NCBI RefSeq assembly: GCF_000744455.1
Contig: NZ_JQLY01000001.1
Span: 2,386,501 to 2,450,500, forward strand
DNA: 64,000 nt
From: Methanobacterium sp. SMA-27
GTDB taxonomy: Archaea > Methanobacteriota > Methanobacteria > Methanobacteriales > Methanobacteriaceae
Direction: 5' to 3'
Shown: piece by piece, positions 1 through 10,124 of the stretch
Layout: every line of letters starts with the position of its first letter
How positions within the stretch are numbered: position 1 is the stretch's first letter
Translations under genes and position numbers: made by a program
Notes under the pieces: model-generated
What the model saw: the letters and a program-made list of their open reading frames with translations, nothing else
Told to the model about the DNA's origin: nothing
Database searches by the model: none

Positions 1-557
1 GTAGGAATGATTAATTGTGGTTTTATCTCTTCTATCAATGTATATCCTTTATCTGAATTAAACATTCCTGAAAAAGGGTTTGAAAATTGCATCAATGCAA
101 TATCGATCTTTCCAAGGGATTCTATTTGTTTTATTGTCATATGATCTTGGCCTATATCTCCCATATGTGCAATTTTAAGCCCATCAACCTCTAAAACATA
201 GATAACATTATTGGGATTGTTATAATTAATTATATTTCCCCGATGTGATGAAGGAATGCTGTAAATATGAATATCTTTAACATCAAATCTTTCTACAGTT
301 CCAATTGATTTTTTACATTTTAATGTTTCAATAAATTTTGGATCTATATGGTCTGAATGTGAGTGAGTAATGACGACAGCATCGGGATTTAGATCCAGCT
401 CTTCTTGGGTGGGCATTGAAGTTGGATCAGTAACAATAACAGTTCCTGAAGAAGAAATTATAATAAATGAGTTAGTGGGTGTTGAACTAGACTTACTCAC
501 TGTTTGAATAATGGTCTTTCCAGTTTCATTTTTTAAAATGGGAACTTTTTTTGTCAT
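1..557 (-). CDS. MBL-fold metal-dependent hydrolase, partial (3' end outside window)
   Basis: Metallo-beta-lactamase-fold hydrolase, closest in look to the UlaG-like branch; substrate unknown. It is not a complete gene: the start is ATG at 557 with an AGGA ribosome-binding site about 7 bases upstream, and the frame stays open to the left edge, giving about 185 N-terminal residues. Visible motifs are the TDP aspartate near residue 44, the metal-binding HSHSDHID at residues 65-72, a SSHRGN histidine, and HMGDIGQ further on, which together give the usual two-metal ligand set. There is no signal peptide or membrane segment, so it is probably cytosolic. The family call is firm; the function is not. 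Confidence 0.8.
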   Translation of the reverse strand, partial: MTKKVPILKNETGKTIIQTVSKSSSTPTNSFIIISSSGTVIVTDPTSMPTQEELDLNPDAVVITHSHSDHIDPKFIETLKCKKSIGTVERFDVKDIHIYSIPSSHRGNIINYNNPNNVIYVLEVDGLKIAHMGDIGQDHMTIKQIESLGKIDIALMQFSNPFSGMFNSDKGYTLIEEIKPQLIIP

Positions 558-625
558 TTTACATTCCTGAAATATTTTATCAGACAAGAAGTTTGATTAA
601 TTTATATAACATAAATCATAATTTT

Positions 626-1097
626 TTAATTAATAAACTTCATTGAGAAAATATTAAATATTTCACCACATTTTCCATTATCAATATCTTTTGTCCACAA
701 TTTCATCTGTCCAACAAATCGCATTCCTTGAGCATCTAAGTATTCACGCATTTGAATAGTGGCTTTTTGTGATTTATTCCCTTCTGAAGTCACAAAAGAC
801 TGCAAATTGTTTATCCTTTACATTTTTAAGTTCATATAAATATTGATTGATTGCTGCTGGAGTTCTTCCTGCCCAAACAGGGCAACACAAAATAAGACCA
901 TCATAGTTCATCAGATCAGTAGTGCAATTTTTTATAGGGACTTTATTTGCTCGAAAAGAGTCCCAAATTTTAAAAAGATACCATTTATCATTTTCAGTTT
1001 TTATTTCCGTTAAATCTGCATTAATTTTCTTTTGCAGTTTTTTTGCAACTTTAAGGGGGTGTCCTGAATATGAATAACATGCAATCAATGTTTTCAA
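626..1097 (-). pseudogene. flavodoxin, interrupted by a frameshift
   Basis: Short-chain flavodoxin, an FMN electron carrier. The start is a TTG at 1097 with GGAGGT 6 bases upstream. The first frame (107 codons, stop at 774) carries the FMN phosphate loop YSYSGHPLKVAKK and the CCPVWAGRTP loop, then ends abruptly at FAVFCDFRRE. Dropping one T from the TTTT run at 794-797 restores FAVFVTSEGN and leads into a second open frame of 55 codons (793 to the stop at 626) that ends like a normal flavodoxin. The joined product of about 162 residues has the family's usual length. It is either a recent pseudogene or a homopolymer sequencing error. Confidence 0.75.
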
Positions 1098-1124
1098 TCA
1101 TATACCTCCATAAATTCATATCAA

Positions 1125-1685
1125 TTATAAAATTCCCTTTGTGCTTGGAATAGAATCATGTTCTATCATTGATGCTTCTTTGAGTGCTCGAGCAAATGAC
1201 TTAAAAAGGGCTTCTATTTTGTGGTGGTCGTTTTCTCCTTCTACATTAGCATTAATGTTTATTTTTGCAGAATTTGCAAATGATGCAAAGAAGTGTACAA
1301 TGTTTTCCGTACTTAAATCTCCCACCTTCGCTTTTTTAAATTTAAAATTCAACACAGAATAATTTCTTCCACTAATATCTAATGCAACGGTTGCTAAAGC
1401 ATCGTCCATTGGTACTATTGCATGTGCCATCCGTTTAATCCCTTTTTTGTCCCCAATCGCCTTATTAAATACTTCTCCAAGTAATATACCCACATCTTCC
1501 ACTGTGTGATGATCATCGACACCAATATCTCCTTTTGCTTCCACTTCCAAATCAAAACGGCCATGCTTTGCAAATGAGTCTAACATGTGATCGAAAAATT
1601 CTATACCCGTTTCAACATTAAATTTTCCTTCACCATCTAGATCTAATACTATTTTAATGTCTGTTTCAGAAGTTTTTCTATTCAT
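1125..1685 (-). CDS. hisB: imidazoleglycerol-phosphate dehydratase HisB
   Basis: Dehydrates imidazole-glycerol phosphate to imidazole-acetol phosphate in histidine biosynthesis; cytosolic, metal dependent. The two HHxxE metal motifs are visible as [10 protein letters not shown] and [10 protein letters not shown], and [13 protein letters not shown] is the family N-terminal signature. The frame is open further upstream to 1751, but the ATG at 1685 gives 186 residues, the family's normal size, and avoids 22 residues lying inside the ferredoxin gene. With this start hisB overlaps the end of that ferredoxin by 8 bases, so translation is probably coupled. hisH and hisG lie elsewhere in the window, so the his genes are scattered as is usual in methanogens. 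Confidence 0.95.
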   Translation of the reverse strand: MNRKTSETDIKIVLDLDGEGKFNVETGIEFFDHMLDSFAKHGRFDLEVEAKGDIGVDDHHTVEDVGILLGEVFNKAIGDKKGIKRMAHAIVPMDDALATVALDISGRNYSVLNFKFKKAKVGDLSTENIVHFFASFANSAKININANVEGENDHHKIEALFKSFARALKEASMIEHDSIPSTKGIL

Positions 1686-1890
1686 TTTTTGTTTTCTCAT
1701 TTCCCTCATCTCTAATAACCTGTATAGCTTGTTCTGGACATTTTCCTGCACATATTGTACATAAATGGCAGTATTCTAAATTCGTGGCCATAGCTTTCTC
1801 ATTTATATCCCAAATTTTTGCTCCTTTGGGGCAAGCTTCTTTACATATTCCACAACCAGTGCATTTATCTTTGTCAACTACGATCTTCAT
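1678..1890 (-). CDS. 2[4Fe-4S] ferredoxin, 70 residues
   Basis: Small bacterial-type ferredoxin carrying two [4Fe-4S] clusters. The two cysteine motifs are [12 protein letters not shown] near the N-terminus and [12 protein letters not shown] in the second half, and the fold is otherwise minimal. It starts at ATG 1890 and overlaps hisB by 8 bases; both share the upstream region with the TTATAACTT-type repeats. The redox partner cannot be read from context: histidine synthesis at HisB needs no electrons, so the pairing may only reflect co-transcription. The flavodoxin remnant and the iron-sulfur flavoprotein on either side are also electron carriers. Confidence 0.9.
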   Translation of the reverse strand: MKIVVDKDKCTGCGICKEACPKGAKIWDINEKAMATNLEYCHLCTICAGKCPEQAIQVIRDEGNEKTKNE

Positions 1891-1898
1891 TTTTATTA

Positions 1899-2041
1899 CC
1901 TTATAACTTATAACTTTTAACTTATAACAAGTATTTTTTAATAATGGAAAATTTGATTTAAATCCTTTTTTTAAACATTCTGATGATAAATACTCTTATC
2001 AAATTATAAGTTATAACTTTTAAGTTACAAGTTATAACACA
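1899..2041. repeat. two clusters of TTATAACTT-like repeats upstream of ferredoxin-hisB
   Basis: The 181 bases between the iron-sulfur flavoprotein and the ferredoxin gene hold two repeat clusters. The proximal one (1900-1931) has three TTATAACTT/TTAACTTATAAC-type units in a row. The distal one (about 2004-2039) has the same units in mostly opposite orientation, with AAGTTATAACTT-like dyads. Unit spacing is about 8-11 bases. The proximal cluster starts about 10 bases upstream of the ferredoxin start codon. This looks like a multi-site binding region or an AT-rich foldback; no known regulator is identified. Confidence 0.5.
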
Positions 2042-2071
2042 TTTACATTTGATGGTATAATTATATCAATT

Positions 2072-2662
2072 TTATTCTTTCATTTCAAATTTATCTATAA
2101 AGTAAGAGAATCTCTTTATAGTTTTTCGAAGACTTTTAAAACCCTGATCATCTTTTTTCACACCTTCTAGCGTATCCTGTGACCAGAAGTTAGCTCCCAT
2201 ATTTGCTCCATACGCCCCACCACTGATAGGAATAGCACCTGTTAGTATGTAAAATGTTAATATTTGTTGCATTGCAAGTTCTTGACCACCAATACGATCT
2301 CCGCCAACAGAAATGCCCATTCCTACTTTAAAACGCATGAAATCAAAGTTAACTGCACCTAATGCTCTGCATCGATCCATCACTGCTTTTAATTGTGCAC
2401 TTAATCCTCCATTGTAAATTGGTGTAGCCATTATAATGCCTTTGGCCTCTATGATCAATGGATAAAGGTCCTGCATATCATCTTTAACAATACATTCTTT
2501 TTTTCTTATGCAATAATCGCAATGTCTACAAGGGTTAATGGTTTTTCCTCTCAAACCAAAAAATTCAGTTTCAAAACCTTTTTCTTCCAGCATTTTTAAT
2601 GATTCTTTTAAAACATATTCTGTTGCCTGTTTTCTAGGACTACCACATATTCCCAATATCAT
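2072..2662 (-). CDS. iron-sulfur flavoprotein (Isf/NADPH-dependent FMN reductase family)
   Basis: Flavodoxin-like FMN protein with one [4Fe-4S] cluster; members transfer electrons from ferredoxin to small acceptors such as O2 or H2O2 in methanogens. N-terminal MILGICGSPRK is the FMN phosphate-binding loop. The compact cysteine motif CRHCDYCIRKKEC (C-x2-C-x2-C-x5-C) binds the cluster, and ATPIYNGGLSAQLKAVMDR is the flavin loop. The frame is open to 2731, but the ATG at 2662 places the family's first strand at the N-terminus and has GGAAGGTG about 10 bases upstream, giving 196 residues. The physiological acceptor is not evident from context. Confidence 0.85.
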   Translation of the reverse strand: MILGICGSPRKQATEYVLKESLKMLEEKGFETEFFGLRGKTINPCRHCDYCIRKKECIVKDDMQDLYPLIIEAKGIIMATPIYNGGLSAQLKAVMDRCRALGAVNFDFMRFKVGMGISVGGDRIGGQELAMQQILTFYILTGAIPISGGAYGANMGANFWSQDTLEGVKKDDQGFKSLRKTIKRFSYFIDKFEMKE

Positions 2663-2844
2663 CTTAATTGACACCTTCCATGAATGGGTAATGTTAAGTT
2701 GAAGAATTAATCTATAATTAATATTGGACATTTAAATAATAAAATTTATGTTTATTACGGAATAATCAAAAAAAAAGCTATAAAAAGTTAAAAGTCAAAA
2801 AAAATTAGAAATGAGGGAATAATAAAAACCCCCTATATTTATTC

Positions 2845-4065
2845 TTAGATTGATTCGTCTTCATCCATTGCTAAACGCATGGTATCAGGATCCTGTGGCA
2901 TGCGGTCTAAAAAGTCTTGAGCTGAACGGCGCACATCCCTTGAACCAATAATATATCGACCAACAACAATTATGTCTGCTTTGCTATCGAGGGCCTTATC
3001 AACACGATCTGGAGTTACACCTCCTGCAACTGCAACCAGTTTACCTTTACCAAGTAACTCTTTGATCTGGTTAATATTTCCCCATTCAGTGACTTCTGCT
3101 AGTTTTTCTCCTCTTTCAGATTGCATTGTTTCAAGATCAACATTTCTGTGGAGTAGTACAATATCTGGTTTATATTCGAGTCCTTCGAGTTTTGCAACGA
3201 TATTGTCAACATTCATCATGTCAAGAATAGAATATATTCCTTGTTTCTGAGCTTCGTGAATAGCTTTTTCTATTGATTCAATTGTTCCAAGTCCAGAAAT
3301 TGCTATGGCATCTGCAGTTTCATCTGCAGCCATTTTAACTTCAATTCTACCCACATCGAGCGTTTTAAGATCTGCAATGATAAATGCATCATTTTTAAGC
3401 TCTCTGATCTTTCCAATGATTCCAACACCGAATTTCTTAACAAGTGGTGTTCCGGCCTCAATGAGTATTCTTTCCCTGTTTGGAAGTGTATTTATTATGC
3501 GTTCCATCTCTTCCATGTTATCCAAGTCAAGTGCAACTTGTAAATATGGTGGGCTCCACAATCTTGTTACTTTGAATCCCATTACAGGATGTGTTCCACG
3601 GTCTTTTTCTGCTAGAACCTTTTTAATAGACGGATAACCTTCCATTGCTCTCTGTATTGCGAGTTTGGTTGCACCGTAATTGTACTGGTAGATTTTACGG
3701 TAATTTTCAGCACCAGGATGTATAAACACCCCTGCAATAATAACAAGATCTTCAACATCTTCTTTTGGAATTAATCCTTCAGCAACAGCATCTGCTACAG
3801 CGCGACCTACTGCTGTTTGAGCAGGTCCAAATATTTTGTCAGCATCCTCTAAATCTCTTACAGTTACTTTTGGTACTATTAGTGTTGCGGGTTTGGTCAA
3901 CAAATTTGGTCTTATTACAGATAAAAGTGGGGTGTGTCCTATTGACATATCGGCCATATTATTTACGAATGCCGCCCCGACAGGACCATTTTTATCTCCA
4001 ATTATTAAATCAACGTGAGCGATTTCATTGCCATTTCCTATTAAGGCTTCACCTATTTGATACAT
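2845..4065 (-). CDS. fae-hps: bifunctional formaldehyde-activating enzyme / 3-hexulose-6-phosphate synthase
   Basis: Fused enzyme of 406 residues. Residues 1 to about 160 are Fae, which condenses formaldehyde with tetrahydromethanopterin ([15 protein letters not shown] start, [19 protein letters not shown]). Residues about 175-406 are Hps, an OMP-decarboxylase-like barrel ([36 protein letters not shown]) that interconverts ribulose-5-phosphate plus formaldehyde with hexulose-6-phosphate. In archaea without an oxidative pentose phosphate pathway the Hps half, run backwards, supplies ribulose-5-phosphate, and Fae captures the released formaldehyde. It starts at ATG 4065 after GGAGGATAATAATT, with a TATA-like TTTATATGA about 50 bases upstream. 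No separate hexulose isomerase gene is adjacent. Confidence 0.97.
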   Translation of the reverse strand: MYQIGEALIGNGNEIAHVDLIIGDKNGPVGAAFVNNMADMSIGHTPLLSVIRPNLLTKPATLIVPKVTVRDLEDADKIFGPAQTAVGRAVADAVAEGLIPKEDVEDLVIIAGVFIHPGAENYRKIYQYNYGATKLAIQRAMEGYPSIKKVLAEKDRGTHPVMGFKVTRLWSPPYLQVALDLDNMEEMERIINTLPNRERILIEAGTPLVKKFGVGIIGKIRELKNDAFIIADLKTLDVGRIEVKMAADETADAIAISGLGTIESIEKAIHEAQKQGIYSILDMMNVDNIVAKLEGLEYKPDIVLLHRNVDLETMQSERGEKLAEVTEWGNINQIKELLGKGKLVAVAGGVTPDRVDKALDSKADIIVVGRYIIGSRDVRRSAQDFLDRMPQDPDTMRLAMDEDESI

Positions 4066-4304
4066 AATTATTATCCTCCATATTAGTCTAATTAATCTTA
4101 TGGATCAGATCATATAAATAAATATTTCAAATATTTTAAAATACTTAGAATTTTATTTTATGATGATTGATGATTTATTTTTTACATGATTGAGTTATAT
4201 TTGTTTAATGAATCTTAAATAAACAATAAAAAAAGTAATAAGACTTACCAACCCAATTAAAAACTTATTCATATTAAATAAAAAAAATATAGGATATGGA
4301 AAGA

Positions 4305-5597
4305 CTATTGTGTTAAATGTCCTTCTATGAAATCGTCATATCCTTGAAGATCGAGTAATCCATGACCTGAGAATGATATTAAAATATTCTTCTCTTCTCC
4401 TGTCTTTTTACACTTCAATGCTTCATCCATTCCTACTTTTATAGCATGGCATGTTTCTGGAGCAGGTATAACTCCTTCAGTATTAGCAAATATTTGGCCT
4501 GTTTTAAATATTTCTGTCTGATTTACAGTTCTTCCCTCTACAAGACCTTGATTAACCAATAAAGCAACCAACGGCGCCATTCCATGATATCGTAAACCGC
4601 CTGCATGAACTGATGGAGGTACAAAGTCATGTCCTAGGGTGTACATTTTCATTAGTGGAGTTAAACCAGCTGTGTCTCCGTAATCGTATCGGTATTCTCC
4701 TTGTGTAAGTGTTGGGCATGATGAAGGTTCTGCAGCTAGGAACTCACAGTCTAGATCTCCTGAGATTTTATCTTTCATGAAGGGGAATGCTGCTCCACCA
4801 AAGTTACTTCCTCCTCCCACGCAGCCCACTAATACATCGGGGGTTTCATCTATAAGTTCGAATTGTTTCTTGGCCTCTAGACCAATTACTGTTTGATGGA
4901 GAAGTACATGGTTTAAAACACTTCCGAGGGTATAAAATACTTTTTCATCTGTTAAAGCATCTTCAATAGCTTCAGATATTGCGATTCCAAGGGATCCTGG
5001 ATGATTTGGGTCTTCCTTAAGTATTTTCCTACCGAAATCTGTTCTATCACTTGGTGATGGTATAACTTCTCCGTTGTAAAGATGCATTACTGTTTTACGA
5101 TATGGTTTTTGTTTGAATGAAACATTTACCATATAAACTGTACATTCAAGCCCTAAAAGTGAACATGCGAGAGATAATGCAGATCCCCATTGTCCGGCTC
5201 CTGTTTCGGTTGTTAATCTTTCAGCACCAGCCTTTTTAGCATAATATGCCTGGGCAATTGCTGTGTTTAATTTGTGGCTGCCAACAGGAGACATATCTTC
5301 ACGTTTGTAGTATATCTTTGCAGGTGTATCTAAATACTTTTCAAGTCCCGTTGCTCTAAAAAGTGGAGTAGGCCGTCCCACCTGCTTGTATACGTTTCTA
5401 ATTTCTTTTGGAATATCTATCCATCTTTCCTGTGACATTTCTTGCTCAAGAACATACTTGGAAAATATTTTTGGTAAATTTTCAAGTTGTTGTCCCTCTT
5501 TAGTTTGTGAGGATGCAGGGAGTTCCACAGGTAGATCTGCAACTATATTGTACCATTTTTTTGGAGTGTCCTTTTCTGAAAGTGTTATTTTATACAT
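4305..5597 (-). CDS. trpB2: tryptophan synthase beta chain, TrpB2 type
   Basis: PLP enzyme that joins indole and serine to tryptophan. At 430 residues with the long N-terminal extension and the motifs [16 protein letters not shown] and [16 protein letters not shown], it belongs to the TrpB2 branch rather than the TrpA-bound TrpB1. The PLP lysine is in GSHKLN, the phosphate loop is [11 protein letters not shown], and the C-terminal [10 protein letters not shown] is typical. No trpA or other trp gene is near, which fits an orphan TrpB2, proposed in the literature to salvage indole or act as a serine deaminase. GGTGATTGA precedes ATG 5597. It is divergent from the DUF1786 gene, with 192 bases between the two start codons. 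Confidence 0.95.
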   Translation of the reverse strand: MYKITLSEKDTPKKWYNIVADLPVELPASSQTKEGQQLENLPKIFSKYVLEQEMSQERWIDIPKEIRNVYKQVGRPTPLFRATGLEKYLDTPAKIYYKREDMSPVGSHKLNTAIAQAYYAKKAGAERLTTETGAGQWGSALSLACSLLGLECTVYMVNVSFKQKPYRKTVMHLYNGEVIPSPSDRTDFGRKILKEDPNHPGSLGIAISEAIEDALTDEKVFYTLGSVLNHVLLHQTVIGLEAKKQFELIDETPDVLVGCVGGGSNFGGAAFPFMKDKISGDLDCEFLAAEPSSCPTLTQGEYRYDYGDTAGLTPLMKMYTLGHDFVPPSVHAGGLRYHGMAPLVALLVNQGLVEGRTVNQTEIFKTGQIFANTEGVIPAPETCHAIKVGMDEALKCKKTGEEKNILISFSGHGLLDLQGYDDFIEGHLTQ

Positions 5598-5789
5598 TCA
5601 ATCACCTATCCATGATATTTAATCATTCAAATTCTGGTTGTAACCAATTAATATTCTTAAACTACTAATGTACCTTAAGTTTAAGTTGTACTAAATCTAT
5701 TTTTAATGTATTATTTAAATCTTTGTTGTCCATATATGTACATTATCAATTCTAGAGAATTTAATAGGATAAACAACAGATATATTTAT

Positions 5790-6818
5790 ATGAATATACT
5801 AGCTGTTGATGTTGGAGTTGGAACACAGGATATAATGTTTTATGATACAGATTATCCAATAGAAAATTCTATAAAAATGGTTATGCCCTCACCAACCAAG
5901 ATACTTGCAAAAAGGATTCGAAAACACCACAATGATATTTTAATTAATGGTAATACAATGGGTGGAGGTCCGGTTAATAAAGCAATAGAAAATCATATTA
6001 AAAGAGGATACAAAGTTCTTATGACTGAAAATGCTGCGCGGACGGTTCGAGATGATTTAAAACGTGTAAAGTCACTAGGTATAGAAATTGTACCTGAAAG
6101 AGAACATCATCCGGAACTTGGAAGGGTGGAACTCAAAGATATAGATTTAGATTCAATAAAAGAGTCATTATCCAAATTTGAAGTAAAATTGGATTTTGAT
6201 TACATTGGTATTGCAATCCAAGATCATGGATATCTGGAAGGAGTAGGAGATCGGAACTTTCGATTCATGAAAATAAAAGAAAAACTTAATGTTCCAAGGT
6301 ATCCTGAAGAATTTGCTTATTATGATAAGGTTCCAGAATATTTCACCAGAATGAATGGTGTTTTAAACACTTTAAAGGGTTATAAACCAATTATTATGGA
6401 TTCAAAGTTTGCATCAATATGCGGTGCTACGTGTGATCCTATTGTTAAAGAGTTAAATAGTTATATTGCTATTGATATAGGGAATGGACATACCCTTGCT
6501 GCTGCATTTGATAATGGAAAAATAATTGGTGTTTTTGAGCACCATACAAAATCACTAGATCCCAAAAAAATTAAATATCTCATTGAAAAACTTATTGATG
6601 GAACAATAACTCATAATGAAGTTCATGATGATGGTGGCCATGGTGCCTGGACTACAGCTCCAATGGATAATATTGAATGCGTAATTGCAACAGGACCAAT
6701 GAGAAGAATACTGCAGAAAACTGGCATGAAAGTTCATTATGCGGCTCCTGCAGGGGATGTAATGATGGCTGGTCCAGTAGGACTTATTAAAGCAATAATG
6801 TCAAGACATACAGATTAA
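5790..6818 (+). CDS. DUF1786 family protein with actin-like ATPase fold
   Basis: Methanogen-type protein often labelled as a pyruvate formate-lyase activating enzyme-like protein; its true function is unknown. The start is set at ATG 5790 (342 residues) because the frame begins there with MNILAVDVGVGTQD, an ASKHA/actin-like phosphate-1 loop; the 28 upstream codons look non-coding. A second nucleotide-binding loop, YIAIDIGNGHTLAAA, lies near residue 226, and VIATGPMRRIL near the C-terminus resembles the adenosine motif. There are no radical-SAM cysteines, so activating-enzyme chemistry is not supported. It is followed 60 bases later by a PHP phosphoesterase on the same strand. Confidence 0.8.
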   Translation: MNILAVDVGVGTQDIMFYDTDYPIENSIKMVMPSPTKILAKRIRKHHNDILINGNTMGGGPVNKAIENHIKRGYKVLMTENAARTVRDDLKRVKSLGIEIVPEREHHPELGRVELKDIDLDSIKESLSKFEVKLDFDYIGIAIQDHGYLEGVGDRNFRFMKIKEKLNVPRYPEEFAYYDKVPEYFTRMNGVLNTLKGYKPIIMDSKFASICGATCDPIVKELNSYIAIDIGNGHTLAAAFDNGKIIGVFEHHTKSLDPKKIKYLIEKLIDGTITHNEVHDDGGHGAWTTAPMDNIECVIATGPMRRILQKTGMKVHYAAPAGDVMMAGPVGLIKAIMSRHTD

Positions 6819-6878
6819 TACAAATAAATACTATGCATTTAATTTAAACATTTATTTCAATAAATCAAAGGATGAATC

Positions 6879-7529
6879 ATGATACTCGATCCACACATAC
6901 ACAGTACCTACTCCAGTGATTCTACTGCATCCCCGAGGGATATAGTTAAAAAAGCAAGATCTATAGGTTTGGATGCGATAGCAGTAGCAGATCACAACAC
7001 AATTAAAGGGTCACTTGCTACAATTGAAGAGGCAAGAAACTATAAAGACTTTGTTGTTGTGCCTGCAATGGAAATAAGCTCAAATAAAGGGCATATTGTG
7101 GCATTGGGAATAAAAGAAGATGTTCAACAGGGATTATCTCCAGAAGAAACTGTTGAAACAATTAGAGAACTAGGTGGAATAGCAATAGCCGCACATCCAT
7201 TTGTTAGTTACAGGGAAGGATTATGTGACAATGTTAAAGAACTGGATATAGATGCCATAGAAACACTTAATTCTAGATATGTTTTCGGATATTCTAATTG
7301 GCGTGCAAAAAATCTAGCAGAAAAAAGAAATCTCCCTGAAATAGGATCCAGTGATGCTCACTTTTTAGGGGCTATAGGAAGTTGCGTTACAGAGTTAGAT
7401 GCTAATTTTACCTATGAAAGTATAATTGAAGTGATTCTATCTGGAAAAACTAATGTATTTGGTGATAGAACCCCATTACCACTTATTTTGAAAGAAGTTA
7501 TTAACAAAAAAATCAAGAGAATTGGTTAA
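6879..7529 (+). CDS. PHP domain metal-dependent phosphoesterase
   Basis: PHP-fold hydrolase of 216 residues, related to the phosphoesterases linked to DNA polymerases and to HisK-like phosphatases; substrate unknown. Visible metal ligands are DPHIHSTYSSD at the N-terminus, VADHNTIKG, the glutamate in PAMEISSNKGHIVALG, the histidine in AAHPF and the SSDAHFLG motif near the C-terminus, so the active site is complete. The start at ATG 6879 follows AGGATGAATC. The protein is stand-alone with no polymerase or Cys-containing extension. It may share a transcript with the DUF1786 gene upstream and possibly the DUF63 gene after it. Confidence 0.88.
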   Translation: MILDPHIHSTYSSDSTASPRDIVKKARSIGLDAIAVADHNTIKGSLATIEEARNYKDFVVVPAMEISSNKGHIVALGIKEDVQQGLSPEETVETIRELGGIAIAAHPFVSYREGLCDNVKELDIDAIETLNSRYVFGYSNWRAKNLAEKRNLPEIGSSDAHFLGAIGSCVTELDANFTYESIIEVILSGKTNVFGDRTPLPLILKEVINKKIKRIG

Positions 7530-7628
7530 AAGTATTCAGAAAATCATAACAGCCATAACTTAATGAATTATTAAATTTTTTAGAATAAACAACCATAATT
7601 TTAAATCGTTAAGCTCCATATTAAAATT

Positions 7629-8432
7629 ATGATATTCGATTTCTTTCAGGGAATACTTGAATACATTCGACAAAACTTTGTTTACCTTCACCCAGGATAC
7701 ACTATACTCAACACTGTAGTATTTGGTATAATACTCGGTATTTCTATTCTACTAATTATTAAAATGTTTAAATATATTAAAAAAGATCCAGCCGACCTTA
7801 TGATCCCACTGATTCCATTCATATTTTTTGGATCAAGTGCTAGAGCATTGGTTGATAATAATATTTATCCACTTACTTATATTCTTGTAACACCAGGGAT
7901 ATACATTTTTACGGGACTCATGGCGATTTTTACTGTATTAGCTTCAGTTTATATTGAGAAAAAAACCAATTTTGATTATAGATATATTATAATAACAGTA
8001 GGGGCTGTTATTTGCATACCAAATATATTATTTATGGGTCCGATTAATATTATCGCAACTTTACAAGTAGTGGGAGTTTGGGCCCTAATATCTTCGATAT
8101 TTGTGCTTTTAAAAAATAAATGGTCTTTATTGAAGAATAAATTCAATTTAAGCGTTCTAATGGCGCATCTTTTCGATGCATCTTCCACATACATAGCAGT
8201 TGATTTCTATGGCTACAGTGAACAACATGTTCTTCCAAGTGCGCTCACAGGATTAGTTGGATCTGCAATTGTCATGTTCCCACTCAAAATAGCAGTAATA
8301 TTAGGTGCATTGTATATTATAGATAGCTATATTGAAGACAGAACAATTGCTAATATGCTGAAACTAGCTATATTCATTTTAGGCCTTGCTCCTGGTCTAA
8401 GAAATTTCCTAAGTCTTATCATGGGTACTTGA
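7629..8432 (+). CDS. DUF63 family membrane protein
   Basis: Integral membrane protein of 267 residues with about seven hydrophobic segments, the archaea-specific DUF63 family of unknown function. The family signature AHLFDASSTYIAVDFYG, with conserved His, Asp and aromatic residues, sits near residues 179-195, followed by SEQHVLPS. Conserved polar residues inside membrane helices suggest an enzyme or transporter rather than a structural protein. No clear ribosome-binding site lies before ATG 7629, and an AT-rich box TTTTAAAT about 30 bases upstream would fit a leaderless mRNA. The family call is strong; no function is claimed. Confidence 0.85.
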   Translation: MIFDFFQGILEYIRQNFVYLHPGYTILNTVVFGIILGISILLIIKMFKYIKKDPADLMIPLIPFIFFGSSARALVDNNIYPLTYILVTPGIYIFTGLMAIFTVLASVYIEKKTNFDYRYIIITVGAVICIPNILFMGPINIIATLQVVGVWALISSIFVLLKNKWSLLKNKFNLSVLMAHLFDASSTYIAVDFYGYSEQHVLPSALTGLVGSAIVMFPLKIAVILGALYIIDSYIEDRTIANMLKLAIFILGLAPGLRNFLSLIMGT

Positions 8433-8556
8433 GGAAATTAGTAATTGAATGGAGTTTACATAATTTGTTATTCATAGAACAATTAGTATAACAAATTTTT
8501 TTAAACGCATAAATCATATATATAATTAATATGGTCAAACTAAATGAGGTCTTTCA

Positions 8557-10074
8557 ATGTATGTAGAAACAGTGAAAAAGACTATGAAACTCCCGAAGAC
8601 AGTTAGAATTTTTGATACCACTCTAAGAGATGGTGAACAAACTCCGGGAGTAGCAATAACAGTCGACGAAAAGATAAGAATTGCAAAAAAATTAGATAAA
8701 CTAGGTGTTGATACCATGGAAGTAGGGTTTCCTGCATCTTCGCCTGGTGAAATGAGAGCAGCGCGTGAAATTTTAAAACTGGGACTTAACTCCCAAATAT
8801 GTGGTTTGGCAAGGGTATTGCGTTCTGATCTTGACGCTGCAATAGACACTGGCGTTGATTATATACATACGTTCATAGGAACTTCTCCTCTTCATAGAGA
8901 ATACAAACTTAAAATGAGCCAAGAGGAAATTCTCAGTAAATCAGTTGAATCAATAGAATATATAAAGGATCATGGAATAACTGCAGAGTTTTCTGCAGAG
9001 GATGCAACAAGGACAGAATTTAGCTATCTTAAAGAGATATATAATGCTGTTGAAGAAGCAGGGGTGGACTACATTAATGTGCCGGATACCGTAGGTGTAA
9101 TGGTTCCTGCTTCTATGAGATGGATTATTTCGGAAATTAAAAAAACCATTAAAGTTCCCATCAGTGTGCACTGTCATGATGACTTTGGAATGGCTGTAGC
9201 CAATTCTTTGAGCGCTGTTGAAGCTGGAGCTAGCCAAGTTCATGTTACTATTAATGGTCTAGGTGAAAGAGCAGGCAATGCTTCCCTTGAAGAAGTTGTT
9301 ATGGCATTAACATCCCAATATAACATTAAAACTAATATTAATACAAAACTTTTAGTAGATACATCTGAATTTGTTTCTAGAATTACTGGTATTAAAATGC
9401 CTCCAAACAAAGCTATAGTTGGCGAAAATGCATTTGCACACGAAGCAGGGATACATGTACATGGAGTACTCCAAAAAGCAGAAACATATGAACCAATCAC
9501 GCCTGAAATGGTTGGACATACTCGTAGAATTGTTTTAGGTAAACACACTGGTGCTAATGCAATAAAAGCAAAACTTGAGGAATATGGGATTGAACTTAAT
9601 GAAGATCAATTTTTTAAGGTATTCGATCAAATAAAAAAGCTTGGTGATAAGGGGAAATGTGTAACAGATGCAGATTTAAAGGCAATGTCAGAAACTGTTC
9701 TTGGTAGAGCTCAAAAGGAAATAGTGAAGCTTGAAGGATTTTCAGTAATGACCGGTGACAATGTAATGCCAACTGCTACTGTCAAGCTTAATATTGATGG
9801 GACAATAAAAACTGCTGCAAAAACGGGTGTAGGGCCGGTTGATGCTGCTATAAATGCAATACAAAGTTTAGTGGGGGAAACTGCAGATATTGAACTTAAA
9901 GAATATAATATTGAAGCAATTACTGGAGGTACAAACGCTCTTGCAGAGGTTTTCGTTATAATGGGTGATAATAATGGAAACCAGGCAACAGGAAGATCCA
10001 CTACTGATGATGTTGTACTGGCAAGTGTTGAAGCGGTTTTAGATTCAATTAACAAGATACTTATTGAACGTTAA
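8557..10074 (+). CDS. leuA: 2-isopropylmalate synthase (LeuA family)
   Basis: Condenses acetyl-CoA with 2-oxoisovalerate in leucine synthesis. At 505 residues it has the full architecture: an N-terminal TIM barrel with [15 protein letters not shown] (catalytic base and metal site), [10 protein letters not shown] (metal histidines) and [15 protein letters not shown], then a C-terminal regulatory domain from about residue 375 (the feedback-binding LeuA dimer domain). The relatives AksA (homocitrate) and CimA (citramalate) differ in detail; AksA lacks the regulatory domain, which argues against it, while CimA cannot be excluded by eye. ATG 8557 is preferred over the internal ATG at residue 10 because GAGGT lies 8 bases upstream of it. 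Confidence 0.88.
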   Translation: MYVETVKKTMKLPKTVRIFDTTLRDGEQTPGVAITVDEKIRIAKKLDKLGVDTMEVGFPASSPGEMRAAREILKLGLNSQICGLARVLRSDLDAAIDTGVDYIHTFIGTSPLHREYKLKMSQEEILSKSVESIEYIKDHGITAEFSAEDATRTEFSYLKEIYNAVEEAGVDYINVPDTVGVMVPASMRWIISEIKKTIKVPISVHCHDDFGMAVANSLSAVEAGASQVHVTINGLGERAGNASLEEVVMALTSQYNIKTNINTKLLVDTSEFVSRITGIKMPPNKAIVGENAFAHEAGIHVHGVLQKAETYEPITPEMVGHTRRIVLGKHTGANAIKAKLEEYGIELNEDQFFKVFDQIKKLGDKGKCVTDADLKAMSETVLGRAQKEIVKLEGFSVMTGDNVMPTATVKLNIDGTIKTAAKTGVGPVDAAINAIQSLVGETADIELKEYNIEAITGGTNALAEVFVIMGDNNGNQATGRSTTDDVVLASVEAVLDSINKILIER

Positions 10075-10124
10075 ATAAATTAAATCATTAAATAACTGAA
10101 AACTTTCTTTGGGGGATAAAGTGG

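Noticed and set aside
5706..5789. N-terminal extension of the DUF1786 frame
   Set aside because: The ATG at 5790 begins directly with the nucleotide-binding strand, so the earlier part is probably leader.
8557..10074. LeuA call versus AksA (homocitrate synthase)
   Set aside because: The C-terminal regulatory domain argues against AksA; citramalate synthase remains possible and is noted in the feature.
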